DNA of 64,000 bases from Halomicrococcus gelatinilyticus (GTDB lineage: Archaea > Halobacteriota > Halobacteria > Halobacteriales > Haladaptataceae). Under the pieces are notes generated by a model, which was not told the DNA's origin, searched no databases, and was given only the letters and a program-made list of their open reading frames with translations. Of this stretch, positions 8,030 through 15,857 are shown in pieces; position 1 is the stretch's first letter; every line of letters starts with the position of its first letter. Location of the stretch: positions 124,001-188,000 of the forward strand of contig CP100465.1 in assembly GCA_024227995.1 (NCBI GenBank), read 5' to 3'. A program made the position numbers and the translations under genes.

Positions 8030-8081
8030 CTGCTCGCCGGTTGTTCGTCGCAGAAGCGGGCCGGAAGGGATTTGAACCACG
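8030..8081 (-). repeat. Partial tRNA-Lys 3' copy 1
   Basis: A block of about 50 bp contains the acceptor and T-arm part of tRNA-Lys (CGGGCCGGAAGGGATTTGAA) plus flanking CTGCTCGCCGG and TCGCAGAAG. The same block recurs at 8190-8245 and, with the full tRNA attached, at 8320-8407. The tRNA body beyond the T-loop is missing. Confidence 0.75.
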
Positions 8082-8189
8082 TCGAGACGGTCCTGCTCGG
8101 TCGCTATGCTCCCTGCGCGGGCTGCGTCTCGCCTCGTTCGAATCTTCCGGCGAACGAATTTGCGCCTCACGGGATGGCGAGCAGATGAA

Positions 8190-8245
8190 CTGCTCGCCGG
8201 TCGTTCGGCGCAGAATGTAGCGGGCCGGAAGGGATTTGAACCACG
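8190..8245 (-). repeat. Partial tRNA-Lys 3' copy 2
   Basis: The second truncated copy of the tRNA-Lys 3' end, with the same upstream flank CTGCTCGCCGG and the same T-arm core as copy 1. It differs by a few bases (CAGAATGTAG for CAGAAG). Spacing to copy 1 is about 160 bp, and to the intact gene about 115 bp. Tandem tRNA ends of this kind mark repeated use of the tRNA as an attachment site. Confidence 0.75.
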
Positions 8246-8333
8246 CCCGGACTCGCTCGCTGCGCTGCGCGCGTCCGGTCTACTTCGAATCCCTACGAGA
8301 CGCTTCGCTCCTCACGTTCGTTCGTCGCAGAAG

Positions 8334-8407
8334 CGGGCCGGAAGGGATTTGAACCCCTGACCGTCTGATTAAGAGTCAGACGCTCTGCCGGACTGAGCTA
8401 CCGGCCC
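8334..8407 (-). tRNA. tRNA-Lys (CTT)
   Basis: A 74-nt cloverleaf on the minus strand. The acceptor stem GGGCCGG pairs with CCGGCCC, with discriminator G at 8334. The D-arm, anticodon stem GTCTGA/TCAGAC and anticodon CTT (complement of 8371-8373) are clear, and the T-arm contains GGTTCAAATCC. There is no intron and no encoded CCA. Two truncated copies of its 3' end lie downstream on the same strand (copies at 8190-8245 and 8030-8081). Confidence 0.95.
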
Positions 8408-8434
8408 AACGCATTCGAAACAAGTCGGGTTGGA

Positions 8435-8444
8435 CGTAAATACG
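8435..8444 (-). promoter_or_regulatory. TATA-like element of tRNA-Lys
   Basis: On the minus strand CGTATTTACG is centred about 30 bp upstream of the first base of tRNA-Lys. This is the expected position for an archaeal TATA box. Confidence 0.5.
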
Positions 8445-8720
8445 TTTCCTTTCGGAGCGGCGATGCCGTCCCGTCTCCCGAAAACGACCCTGGATCGGCT
8501 GGCGGAAGGACACCTCCGACCGGAGTTCGTCGCCGCCTCAACGTCGAGAGAACGCTCGCGAACCGGACCCGGCTCGCGCCGCGGTTGTTATCTTCTCCAG
8601 CGGCGTTAGATTTTTCCCAGGGGAGTGATTCTGTCTAAACAGGAACGCGGCTGGCGCGTCGGAAGCGAACGACGACGCGGAGGACTTCTCAGTTCCAACT
8701 CTCGAACGTTCTCCGGGAGC

Positions 8721-8730
8721 ATTAAGTACC
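8721..8730 (+). promoter_or_regulatory. TATA-like element, leaderless start
   Basis: ATTAAGTACC is centred about 27 bp before the ATG at 8753. This supports that start and a leaderless mRNA. The rest of the interval 8445-8720 holds nothing that I recognise. Confidence 0.5.
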
Positions 8731-8752
8731 GGCCGAGGTTACGCCCCACGTA

Positions 8753-10198
8753 ATGAGTGCCGGGATCACCATCTCCTCTATGTCCACCTACGCCATTCTG
8801 GGCTGCGGGAGCGTCGGCCACGCCGTCGCCGAGGAACTGGTCGAGCAGGGTAAAGAAGTCCTCATCGTCGACCGGGACTCCGACCGCGTGGAGGCGCTCC
8901 GCGACCAGGACCTCAACGCCCAGGCTGCGGACATCCGCGACGAGACGGTGACGGGGATGGTGGACGACCGCGACGTGGTGCTCATCCTCTCCTCGGACGT
9001 CGAGGCGAACAAGGAGGCGGTGGCGAACATCCGCGACCGCGACGAGGACCAGTTCATGGTCGTCCGCGCGAGCGACCCGGTCTCCGCGGACGAACTCACC
9101 GAACTCGGCGCGGACGTCGTCATCAACCCCTCGACGGTCATCGCCAACTCGGCGCTGCGGTCACTCGAGGCCGGCGAACTCGAGTACAAGGCCCGAAAGC
9201 TGTCGGACGTCGTCGAGGCGGTCGAGGGCCGACTCGCCATCATCACCCACGACAATCCCGACCCCGACTCGATCGCCAGCGCCGCGGCGCTGCAGGAGAT
9301 CGCCGACAGCCTCGGGGTAGAGGCGGACATCCTCTATCTCGGCGAGATCGGTCACCAGGAGAACCGCGCGTTCGTCAACCTGCTCGGCATCGAGTTGCTC
9401 TCCCGGGACGAGGTGGACCTGGGCAGCTACGACACCTTCGCGCTCATCGACTACGTGAAGGCGAGCGACACGGACATCGACATCCCGGTCGACATCCTCA
9501 TCGACCACTACGAACCCGACGAGGAGTACGAGGTCGAGTTCTCCGACGTCCGGCCGAACGTCAGTTCGACGTCGACCATCATGACGAAGTACGTCCAGGA
9601 GTTCGACGTCAGCCTCAGCGAGGAGGTGGCGACGGCGCTCCTGTACGGCATCCGGTCGGAGACGCTGGACTTCAAGCGCGACACCACCCCGGCCGACCTG
9701 ACGGCGGCGGCGTACCTCTACCCCTTCGCCAACCACGACACGCTCGAACAGGTCGAGTCGCCGTCGATGTCGCCGGAGACGCTCGACGTGCTCGCGGAGG
9801 CCATCACCAACCGCGAGGTGCAGGGGAGCCACCTCGTCAGCAACGCCGGATTCATCCGCGACCGCGACGCCCTCTCGCAGGCCGCCTCCCACCTGCTGAA
9901 CCTCGAGGGCATCACCACGACCGCCGTCTTTGGCATCGTCGACGACACCATCTACCTCGCCGCGCGCTCGAAGGACATCCGGATGAACATCGGCAACGTC
10001 CTCCAGGACGCGTTCGGCGAGATCGGCGAGGCGGCGGGCCACTCCACCCAGGCCAGTTCGGAGATCCCGCTGGGCATCTTCACCGGCATCGAGACCAGCG
10101 AGGACAACCGCGACACGCTGCTGTCGTTGACCGAGGAAGCAGTCAAGAAGAAGCTGTTCGACGCGATGGGCGTCGACGGCGAGACGAACGGCAGCTAG
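8753..10198 (+). CDS. TrkA_N-DHH phosphoesterase fusion
   Basis: 481 residues in two parts. Residues about 10-130 are a Rossmann TrkA_N/RCK-type NAD-binding domain (YAILGCGSVGHAVAEEL). Residues about 155-470 are a DHH/DHHA1 phosphoesterase, with motif ITHDNPDPDSIASA, the metal-binding DYVKASD, the DHYEPDEEY block that gives the family its name, and a C-terminal DHHA1 GHSTQASSE region. DHH proteins hydrolyse phosphodiesters such as short oligonucleotides or cyclic dinucleotides; RCK domains sense nucleotides. This fusion is common in haloarchaea, but its substrate is unknown. The ATG at 8753 is used because of the upstream TATA; an in-frame ATG at 8780 is an alternative. Confidence 0.9.
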   Translation: MSAGITISSMSTYAILGCGSVGHAVAEELVEQGKEVLIVDRDSDRVEALRDQDLNAQAADIRDETVTGMVDDRDVVLILSSDVEANKEAVANIRDRDEDQFMVVRASDPVSADELTELGADVVINPSTVIANSALRSLEAGELEYKARKLSDVVEAVEGRLAIITHDNPDPDSIASAAALQEIADSLGVEADILYLGEIGHQENRAFVNLLGIELLSRDEVDLGSYDTFALIDYVKASDTDIDIPVDILIDHYEPDEEYEVEFSDVRPNVSSTSTIMTKYVQEFDVSLSEEVATALLYGIRSETLDFKRDTTPADLTAAAYLYPFANHDTLEQVESPSMSPETLDVLAEAITNREVQGSHLVSNAGFIRDRDALSQAASHLLNLEGITTTAVFGIVDDTIYLAARSKDIRMNIGNVLQDAFGEIGEAAGHSTQASSEIPLGIFTGIETSEDNRDTLLSLTEEAVKKKLFDAMGVDGETNGS

Positions 10199-10485
10199 AC
10201 CGCGACCTCTTCGTCGCCCTCGTCGTCCTTCATCCGCTCGACCACGTCGTTGATGAGGATGACGTCCCCCACGGCGCGGACCCACCGGTAGGGGAGGATG
10301 ACGCCGTGTCCCGGGTCGACGCGATTGCTGAACAGTTCGTCGTTCAGCCCGCCGATCGCCAGGCCGGTGACGGCGGAGGCGTCGAGGTTGAGCTGGACGT
10401 CGTCGACTTCCCCCACGAAGACGCCGTTGTTGGAGTACACTTCGCGACCGACCAGGGTGGTTATCTCTTCCGGAGTTTCGTCCAT
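10195..10485 (-). CDS. PRC-barrel domain protein
   Basis: 96 residues, a complete single PRC-barrel: LVGREVYSNNGVFVGEVDDV at the N-terminus, LDASAVTGLAIGG in the middle and VILPYRWVRAVGDVILI near the end, plus a short acidic tail. In archaea, small PRC-barrel proteins associate with cell division (CdpB family) or with RNA metabolism; the sequence alone does not decide here. The gene converges on the DHH gene and their stop codons overlap (TAG/CTA, 10195-10198). Confidence 0.88.
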   Translation of the reverse strand: MDETPEEITTLVGREVYSNNGVFVGEVDDVQLNLDASAVTGLAIGGLNDELFSNRVDPGHGVILPYRWVRAVGDVILINDVVERMKDDEGDEEVAV

Positions 10486-10580
10486 ATGGAGGGCGATGGA
10501 CTGGATGGGTCTTAATTCTTGGTAGACTCGCCGTGATACAACGACCGTCGACTACGAACGGCGTCGGTGGCGCGACGGAA

Positions 10581-11687
10581 TCAGCGGTCGTCCAGCACGT
10601 CGCCGAACGCGGCGAGCCCTTCGCGGGCCGACGCCGGGTCGTGGCCGAGGCTCAGCCGGAACCGGTCGGAATCGGCGAAGAATCGACCCGGGACGACGAG
10701 CACGCCCGCCTCCCACGCCGCCTGGGCGACCGCGTCGCCGTCGGCCGACTCGTGTGCGAAGAAACCGAAGGTACAACCCGACGACACCTCCCCGACGAGG
10801 TCGTGCTCGGCGACGAACGACGCGAGCAGGTCGTGGTTCGTCGCGACGCGGGCGCGCGAATCGACCGCGAGTTCGTCGCTGACGTGTAGCGCACGGCGGG
10901 CGAGCGCGACGCTCGGCGACGCGACGGCCGGGACGTGGGACGCGACGGTGCGTGCGCGCTCGACGAAGGCGGCGTCGGCGACCAGCCAGCCGACGCGGAG
11001 CGGTCCGAACCCGAAGAACTTCGTCAGCGAGTTCGTCACCACGGTGTTCGGCAGGTCGGCCGCGGTGGGGCCGCCGAAGGCACCGTCCACGGGGTCGGTG
11101 GCGTACGGGGCGTACACCTCGTCCACCAGGAGCGTTGCGCCGGCGTCGGCGGCGACGCGGCTCGCTTCCGCCAGCGTCTCGCGGTCCTCGCGCCGGCCGC
11201 TCGGGTTGTGTCGGTTCGTCACCGTGACGCACGCCGTCCCGTCCATGACGGCGGCGGCGATGCGGCCCGGGTCGAGCGCGAACCCGTCCTCGGCCGGTCG
11301 GCGGAACCGGTCGACCGTCGCACCGAGCCCTGCCGGGGTCGCGACTAGCGGTTCGTACCCCGGCTTCTCCACGAGCACGCGACCGCCAGCGCCGACCGCT
11401 TCCTCGCTCGCCCCGTCACCGTTCGCCGCCCTGTCGAGGGCGGCCGCGACCGCGAGGAAGTTGGCGTGAGTTGCGCCGGCCGTGACGAGGACGTTCTCCG
11501 TCGCGACGCCGTAGACGTCCGCGAGTTGCGTCTCCAGGTCGGCCGCCGGTGACTCGACGCCGTCGAGGGCCGGCGGCACGGGGTCGTCCTCGGGCCACTC
11601 CCGGCGGAGGTCGCTCGCCCCGAGGTCGTGCGTCGCGGCCGCCGGGCGGCCCTCGATCCAGTCCAGGTACTCGATGTCGGGGAACAC
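10581..11687 (-). CDS. PLP-dependent aminotransferase, class I/II
   Basis: 368 residues if translation begins at GTG 11685-11687 (then FPDIEYLDWIEGRP). No ATG fits, and the GTG matches where the recognisable N-terminus begins. Fold-type I features are present: the substrate-binding Asn in NRHNPSGR, the PLP-aspartate region LLVDEVYAPY, the Schiff-base lysine in NSLTKFFGFG, and Arg in the C-terminal FRLSLGHD. The substrate is not predictable; the family includes aspartate and aromatic aminotransferases. It is divergent from the GT2 gene across a 102-bp promoter region. Confidence 0.88.
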   Translation of the reverse strand: MFPDIEYLDWIEGRPAAATHDLGASDLRREWPEDDPVPPALDGVESPAADLETQLADVYGVATENVLVTAGATHANFLAVAAALDRAANGDGASEEAVGAGGRVLVEKPGYEPLVATPAGLGATVDRFRRPAEDGFALDPGRIAAAVMDGTACVTVTNRHNPSGRREDRETLAEASRVAADAGATLLVDEVYAPYATDPVDGAFGGPTAADLPNTVVTNSLTKFFGFGPLRVGWLVADAAFVERARTVASHVPAVASPSVALARRALHVSDELAVDSRARVATNHDLLASFVAEHDLVGEVSSGCTFGFFAHESADGDAVAQAAWEAGVLVVPGRFFADSDRFRLSLGHDPASAREGLAAFGDVLDDR

Positions 11688-11749
11688 GTCCGGGCATACA
11701 CAAACCGACGCCTTAGTGTTCGGGGACCGTCGCTCTTCTCTTTTCGGCG

Positions 11750-11760
11750 AACCTAAAAAC
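11750..11760 (+). promoter_or_regulatory. TATA-like element of GT2 gene
   Basis: ACCTAAAAACT is centred about 35 bp before the ATG at 11790, in the divergent interval shared with the aminotransferase. Confidence 0.4.
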
Positions 11761-11789
11761 TCAAGTTCGCCCCGGCGCAAGACCGGACA

Positions 11790-12524
11790 ATGACCGATAC
11801 GGCCGCCAGCGAGGAGTTCACGTTCGACGACGTGAGCGTCGTGATGGGAACCTACAACGAGGAGGAGGCCATCGGGACGGTCCTCTCCGACGTAGAACGG
11901 GTGACGGACGGACGGGCGAACGTCGTCTGCGTCGACGGGTCGTCGGACCGGACGCCCGACGTCGCTCGCGAGCACGGGGCCCGCGTCATCCGGCAGGAGC
12001 CCCAGGGCTACGGCGTCGCGGTCCGCGCGGCGCTCCTCGCGGCCGACCGCCCCGTCGTCGTCACGACCGACTGCGACGACACCTACCCGATGGAGCAGTT
12101 ACCGGAGTTCCTCGCCGCCATCAACGACGGCTACGACGTGGTCAGCGGCGACCGCCTCTACCACGGAGCGCGAGCGATGCCGGACCTCAACCGGTGGGGG
12201 AACCGGGCGTTCGCCGCGCTCGCGTCGGTGCTCGCCGGCCGTCGCGTCCACGACACCACGACGGGGATGCGCGCCTACCGGCGCGATGTCATCGAGAACG
12301 TCGCCTGGACCGAGAACACTGGCCTCTCCGCGGAACTGCTCATCCGACCGCTGCTGCGGGGCTACCGGGTGAAGGAAGTCCCCATCGAGTACGACGAACG
12401 CCTGGGCGAGACGAAACTCGACCCCCTCTCGGGCGGCGCGGCCATCGCGAAGTCCATCGTCCGGGTCACGCTGGCGGAGCGACTGCGGCGGATCGTCCGG
12501 GGGACGTCGCCACCGTCGCGTTGA
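11790..12524 (+). CDS. GT2 glycosyltransferase, dolichol-phosphate type
   Basis: 244 residues, one GT-A domain without C-terminal membrane helices. Motifs are those of dolichyl-phosphate hexose synthases: VVMGTYNEEEAI at the N-terminus, VCVDGSSDRTPD, a DxD-like TTDCDDTYP, and GYRVKEVPIEYDERLGETKL near the C-terminus. It probably transfers a sugar from a nucleotide donor to a dolichol phosphate in the inner leaflet, feeding S-layer or lipid glycosylation. It converges on the membrane glycosyltransferase gene and overlaps it by 59 bp at the 3' ends. The natural partner for a polyprenyl-phosphate-sugar synthase is exactly such a membrane transferase. Confidence 0.88.
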   Translation: MTDTAASEEFTFDDVSVVMGTYNEEEAIGTVLSDVERVTDGRANVVCVDGSSDRTPDVAREHGARVIRQEPQGYGVAVRAALLAADRPVVVTTDCDDTYPMEQLPEFLAAINDGYDVVSGDRLYHGARAMPDLNRWGNRAFAALASVLAGRRVHDTTTGMRAYRRDVIENVAWTENTGLSAELLIRPLLRGYRVKEVPIEYDERLGETKLDPLSGGAAIAKSIVRVTLAERLRRIVRGTSPPSR

Positions 12525-14679
12525 CGAACGCGCCGTCGATGGGCACCTCGCCGGGAAGGTAGGTCCCCTCGCGCCCGCAGTCCGTCGTCAGCAGACAGAG
12601 CCGCGTCTGGGGCGGCCAGAGCACCCGCACCGAGTCGCCGCCGCTCGCGACCGACGCGTCCTGACGGTAGGTGAACGTCGACCCGCCTGGCTGGGCGACG
12701 GTGACCGCCAGCGACGCCGTCGTCGCGTCGTCGACCGGCACCGTCGCCCGTCCGGTCGCGGTGACGTTCTCGCCGACGACGCGGGCGCCGTCCGGGGTGA
12801 CCACCCACGTCAGCGTCGCGACGTCGTCGCTCGTCGTGTACCCGGCCGCACCGTCGCCACCAGGTCCGTCGCCGTCCACCGTTCCCCTCGCCGTCGCGTT
12901 CAGCGTGTACGTGGCGACGACGTCGCCCGACTCTAGCTGGACCGTGACGTGGTCGGTGTTCGCGGGAATGCCGACGGTGGTCTCAAGGCGGACCCGTTCG
13001 CCCTCCTGCACTGCCAGCTCCTCCAGCCGCGGCGTCACCGTCGCGTCCGCCGCCGGTCCCCACTGCCCGCGGTAGGTGTAGCGGTAGAGCGTCCGGTCGT
13101 CGTAGGCGTCGACGACCGCGAAGTCGTCGGCCGCATCGCGGTCCTGCACGTACACGACGTCGCCGCCCAGCGACGGACCGTTGCGCAGCACCTGGAACGG
13201 ATGGTTGAGCCAGCCGCCGTACGGCGTGGGCACGAACACGAGCGCGTTCGACAGGTCGCGGTCCTCGAACGGCTCGTAGGCCGCGGCGTGCTTCTCGGAG
13301 AGCGCCTCGTTGGCGGCGACGGGTGGCCCGAGCGCGCGCTGCTCCGCGACGGCGACGACGGGGACGGTGACCAGCAGCGCCACCGCGAGCGCGACCGTCG
13401 CCCGCCGACGGTCGAGGTGCGAGCGAGCGAGACGACGGACGACCGTCGCGACGGCGACCGTGCCGCTCGCTGCGAACGCCGACAGCGGCAGGAGCAGGTC
13501 GAAGTGGTAGAACGGGCCGAACAGGGCGACGAACCCGTCGTCGGGGTCGGCGAGGTCCGCGAGGACGTTGAGGTTCCCCCAGAAGTAGACGTTGCCGACG
13601 ACGACAGTGACGAGCAGTCCGGCGAAGATGCCCCGGAGTTCGCGGTCCGAGAGGCCGGGGCGGTTCGCCCAACCGCTTCGGGCGCGGCGGAGGAACGCGC
13701 CCACGCCGACGGCGGCGAGGAGGGTGCCGACGGGCGCGGCGACGGTCCACCGCGTCGCGAACGTCCACAGCAGGCGCGCGTTCGCGCGGAGCGCCAGCAG
13801 CGGCGTGTAGTCGCGCTCGTACCCAAGCAGTTCGCGGTGCCCGAAGCCGAGGCCGTCCTGCGGCGCGAACGCGGCGTAGGGGAACACGAGCGGCGACCCG
13901 GTGACGTACCAGTTGTACGCGAGCGTGACGCCGACCCACGCGAGGCCGAACGCCGAGACGACGGCGTACCGACCCACGACGCGTCGGAACGCCGGCGGCC
14001 ACGGACGCGTGAGGTGGTCGGGCCGCGTTCGCGCGAGTTCCAGCAGGCCGTGCGCGGCGAACGGGAGGACGAACAGGACGGCAGTGTACGGCCGCGCGAA
14101 GAACGCGAGGCCGGTGAAGACGCCGGCGGCGGCCGCCCACCGGTGGTCGTCGCGGCGCACCGCGCGCACGTACGCGGCGGCGAACGCGAGGTTCAGCATC
14201 GTCGTCGGCGCGTACGGCAGGAAGGTGGCGGACGTGAGCAGGAAGAGCGGCGTCCCGAGCAGGGCGACGCCGGCCAACGCGGCGGTCCTCGCGTCGAAGG
14301 CGTCGCGGGTCAACGTGACGACCAGCGCGGCGTTGGCGGCGGCGACGCCCACGAGCGCGTACTGGAAGTTACCGGCGAGCTTTCCCAGCGCGAAGACGGC
14401 CGCGGGGACGGGCGTGTACTTGGAGTACATCCGGTTCCCGTCGACGACGAAGAACCACGGCCGGAACGCGTCCGGGAACTGCGTGTGGAGGAACGCCTGG
14501 CCGTCGAGCAGCATCGCGGCCTGCTGGAGGTAGACGCCTTCGTCGTGGTTGACCGAAAGGTACGGGAAGACGTTCGTCGACAACCAGAAGACGATGGCGG
14601 CGGCGAGCAGTCCGGCCGTGACGGGAAGGACGAGGGCGGGAACGCCGCGATTCGTCGGAGTCGCGCGCCAGCGGTCCAT
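12466..14679 (-). CDS. GT39/ArnT-like membrane glycosyltransferase
   Basis: 737 residues. A first membrane helix (LVLPVTAGLLAAAIVFWL) is followed by the acidic motif NHDEGVYLQQA, equivalent to the DE pair of GT39/ArnT-type enzymes that use polyprenyl-phosphate sugars. About ten further helices reach to roughly residue 460, then a large extracellular beta-rich domain (about 480-737). The true start is the ATG at 14677-14679; the open frame continues upstream only as a shadow of the ABC ATPase gene. That ATG overlaps the last base of the ATPase gene, so this enzyme appears to be the fourth gene of the iron-transport operon. The acceptor is unknown. Confidence 0.82.
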   Translation of the reverse strand: MDRWRATPTNRGVPALVLPVTAGLLAAAIVFWLSTNVFPYLSVNHDEGVYLQQAAMLLDGQAFLHTQFPDAFRPWFFVVDGNRMYSKYTPVPAAVFALGKLAGNFQYALVGVAAANAALVVTLTRDAFDARTAALAGVALLGTPLFLLTSATFLPYAPTTMLNLAFAAAYVRAVRRDDHRWAAAAGVFTGLAFFARPYTAVLFVLPFAAHGLLELARTRPDHLTRPWPPAFRRVVGRYAVVSAFGLAWVGVTLAYNWYVTGSPLVFPYAAFAPQDGLGFGHRELLGYERDYTPLLALRANARLLWTFATRWTVAAPVGTLLAAVGVGAFLRRARSGWANRPGLSDRELRGIFAGLLVTVVVGNVYFWGNLNVLADLADPDDGFVALFGPFYHFDLLLPLSAFAASGTVAVATVVRRLARSHLDRRRATVALAVALLVTVPVVAVAEQRALGPPVAANEALSEKHAAAYEPFEDRDLSNALVFVPTPYGGWLNHPFQVLRNGPSLGGDVVYVQDRDAADDFAVVDAYDDRTLYRYTYRGQWGPAADATVTPRLEELAVQEGERVRLETTVGIPANTDHVTVQLESGDVVATYTLNATARGTVDGDGPGGDGAAGYTTSDDVATLTWVVTPDGARVVGENVTATGRATVPVDDATTASLAVTVAQPGGSTFTYRQDASVASGGDSVRVLWPPQTRLCLLTTDCGREGTYLPGEVPIDGAFVNATVATSPGRSAAVAPPA

Positions 14680-15857
14680 CAGTCCGATTCGGGGGCGCGG
14701 GCCTGCGTCTCGCGCTGTTCGCGGGGGAACCAGGCCAGGTCGTGGTCGGCTGACAGTTCGACTCGGACCGGGGTGTCGAGCGATATCTGGCGGGAGTGGT
14801 TGTGCATGCACATGAGGACGTCGGCGTCGTCGTCCTCGTCGGCGTCGTCGAGTTCGACGCGGTAGAGCACCGTCGGGCCGAGGTAGCGTCGGTAGGTGAC
14901 GCGGCCGTCGGCGTCGCTCTCGTCTGTCGGGACGGCGTTCAGGTCGTCCGGCCGCACGAGCACGTCGATGCGCGTCTTGTCGTACTGCGGCGCGAGCCCG
15001 TGGATCTGGTCGCGGTCGACGACGCCGATGCCCGTGTGCACCTCGTCGTCGTCGACGAACGCCGAGAGGAAGCCGGCGTGGCCGAGGAAGGAGGCGACGA
15101 ACCGCGACTCGGGGTTCTGGAACACCTGCTCGGGCGTGTCCACCTGCTCTATCTTGCCGCCGTTCATCACGGCGATGCGGTCGCTGATGGACATCGCCTC
15201 CTCCTGGTCGTGGGTCACGGAGATGGCGGTGACGCCCGCCTCCTTGAGGATGCGACGCACCTCCTCGCGCATCTCGACGCGGAGGTCCACGTCGAGGTTC
15301 GAGAACGGCTCGTCCAGCAGCAGTATCTCCGGCTCGGGTGCGAGCGAGCGCGCGAGCGCGACCCGCTGCTGCTGTCCGCCCGACAGCTCGTCGGGGTAGC
15401 TGTCGCGGTGGCTCTCGAGGCCGACGAGGTCGAACATCTCGTCCACGCGGCGCTCGCGTTCTTCGTCGGGGACGTCCTTCAGCCCGAACGCGACGTTCTC
15501 CTCCGCGGTGAGGTGGGGGAACAGCGCGAACTCCTGGAAGACGACGCCGATGCCGCGCTGTTCCGGCGCGACGAAGGAGCCGTCGCCGGAGACTGCCTCG
15601 TCGTTCAGCACGACCCTGCCGTCGTCGGGGCGTTCGAGGCCCGCGATGAGCCGGAGGGTCGTCGTCTTCCCGCACCCGGAGGGCCCGAGGAGCGTCAGTA
15701 TCTCCCCGTCGCGCACCGACAGAGAGAGGTCGTCGATGACGCAGGGGCCGTCGCCGTAGTGCTTGGTGACGCCGTCGAGTTCGAGCACCGTCTCGCCCGA
15801 CGGTCGGTTGCTGTCCGGTGCGGTCGCGGGTGCGCTTGCGAGTTGACTATCTGACAT
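14679..15857 (-). CDS. ABC transporter ATPase, Fe(III)-type (FbpC-like)
   Basis: 392 residues. The nucleotide-binding domain (about 25-260) has Walker A GPSGCGKTT, signature LSGGQQQR, Walker B LLLDEPF and switch His in VTHDQEE. It is followed by a TOBE-type C-terminal domain (about 290-385) as in FbpC/PotA-like ATPases. It powers the permease encoded just upstream, whose end it overlaps by 11 bases. The ATG at 15857 begins a short acidic linker before the ABC domain. The gene sits in the operon behind the iron-box promoter at 18640. Confidence 0.92.
   Translation of the reverse strand: MSDSQLASAPATAPDSNRPSGETVLELDGVTKHYGDGPCVIDDLSLSVRDGEILTLLGPSGCGKTTTLRLIAGLERPDDGRVVLNDEAVSGDGSFVAPEQRGIGVVFQEFALFPHLTAEENVAFGLKDVPDEERERRVDEMFDLVGLESHRDSYPDELSGGQQQRVALARSLAPEPEILLLDEPFSNLDVDLRVEMREEVRRILKEAGVTAISVTHDQEEAMSISDRIAVMNGGKIEQVDTPEQVFQNPESRFVASFLGHAGFLSAFVDDDEVHTGIGVVDRDQIHGLAPQYDKTRIDVLVRPDDLNAVPTDESDADGRVTYRRYLGPTVLYRVELDDADEDDDADVLMCMHNHSRQISLDTPVRVELSADHDLAWFPREQRETQARAPESD

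Noticed and set aside
14680..15675. N-terminal extension of the membrane glycosyltransferase in the same frame
   Set aside because: This is the shadow frame of the ABC ATPase (Arg/Pro-rich, no family). The transferase begins at the ATG 14677-14679.
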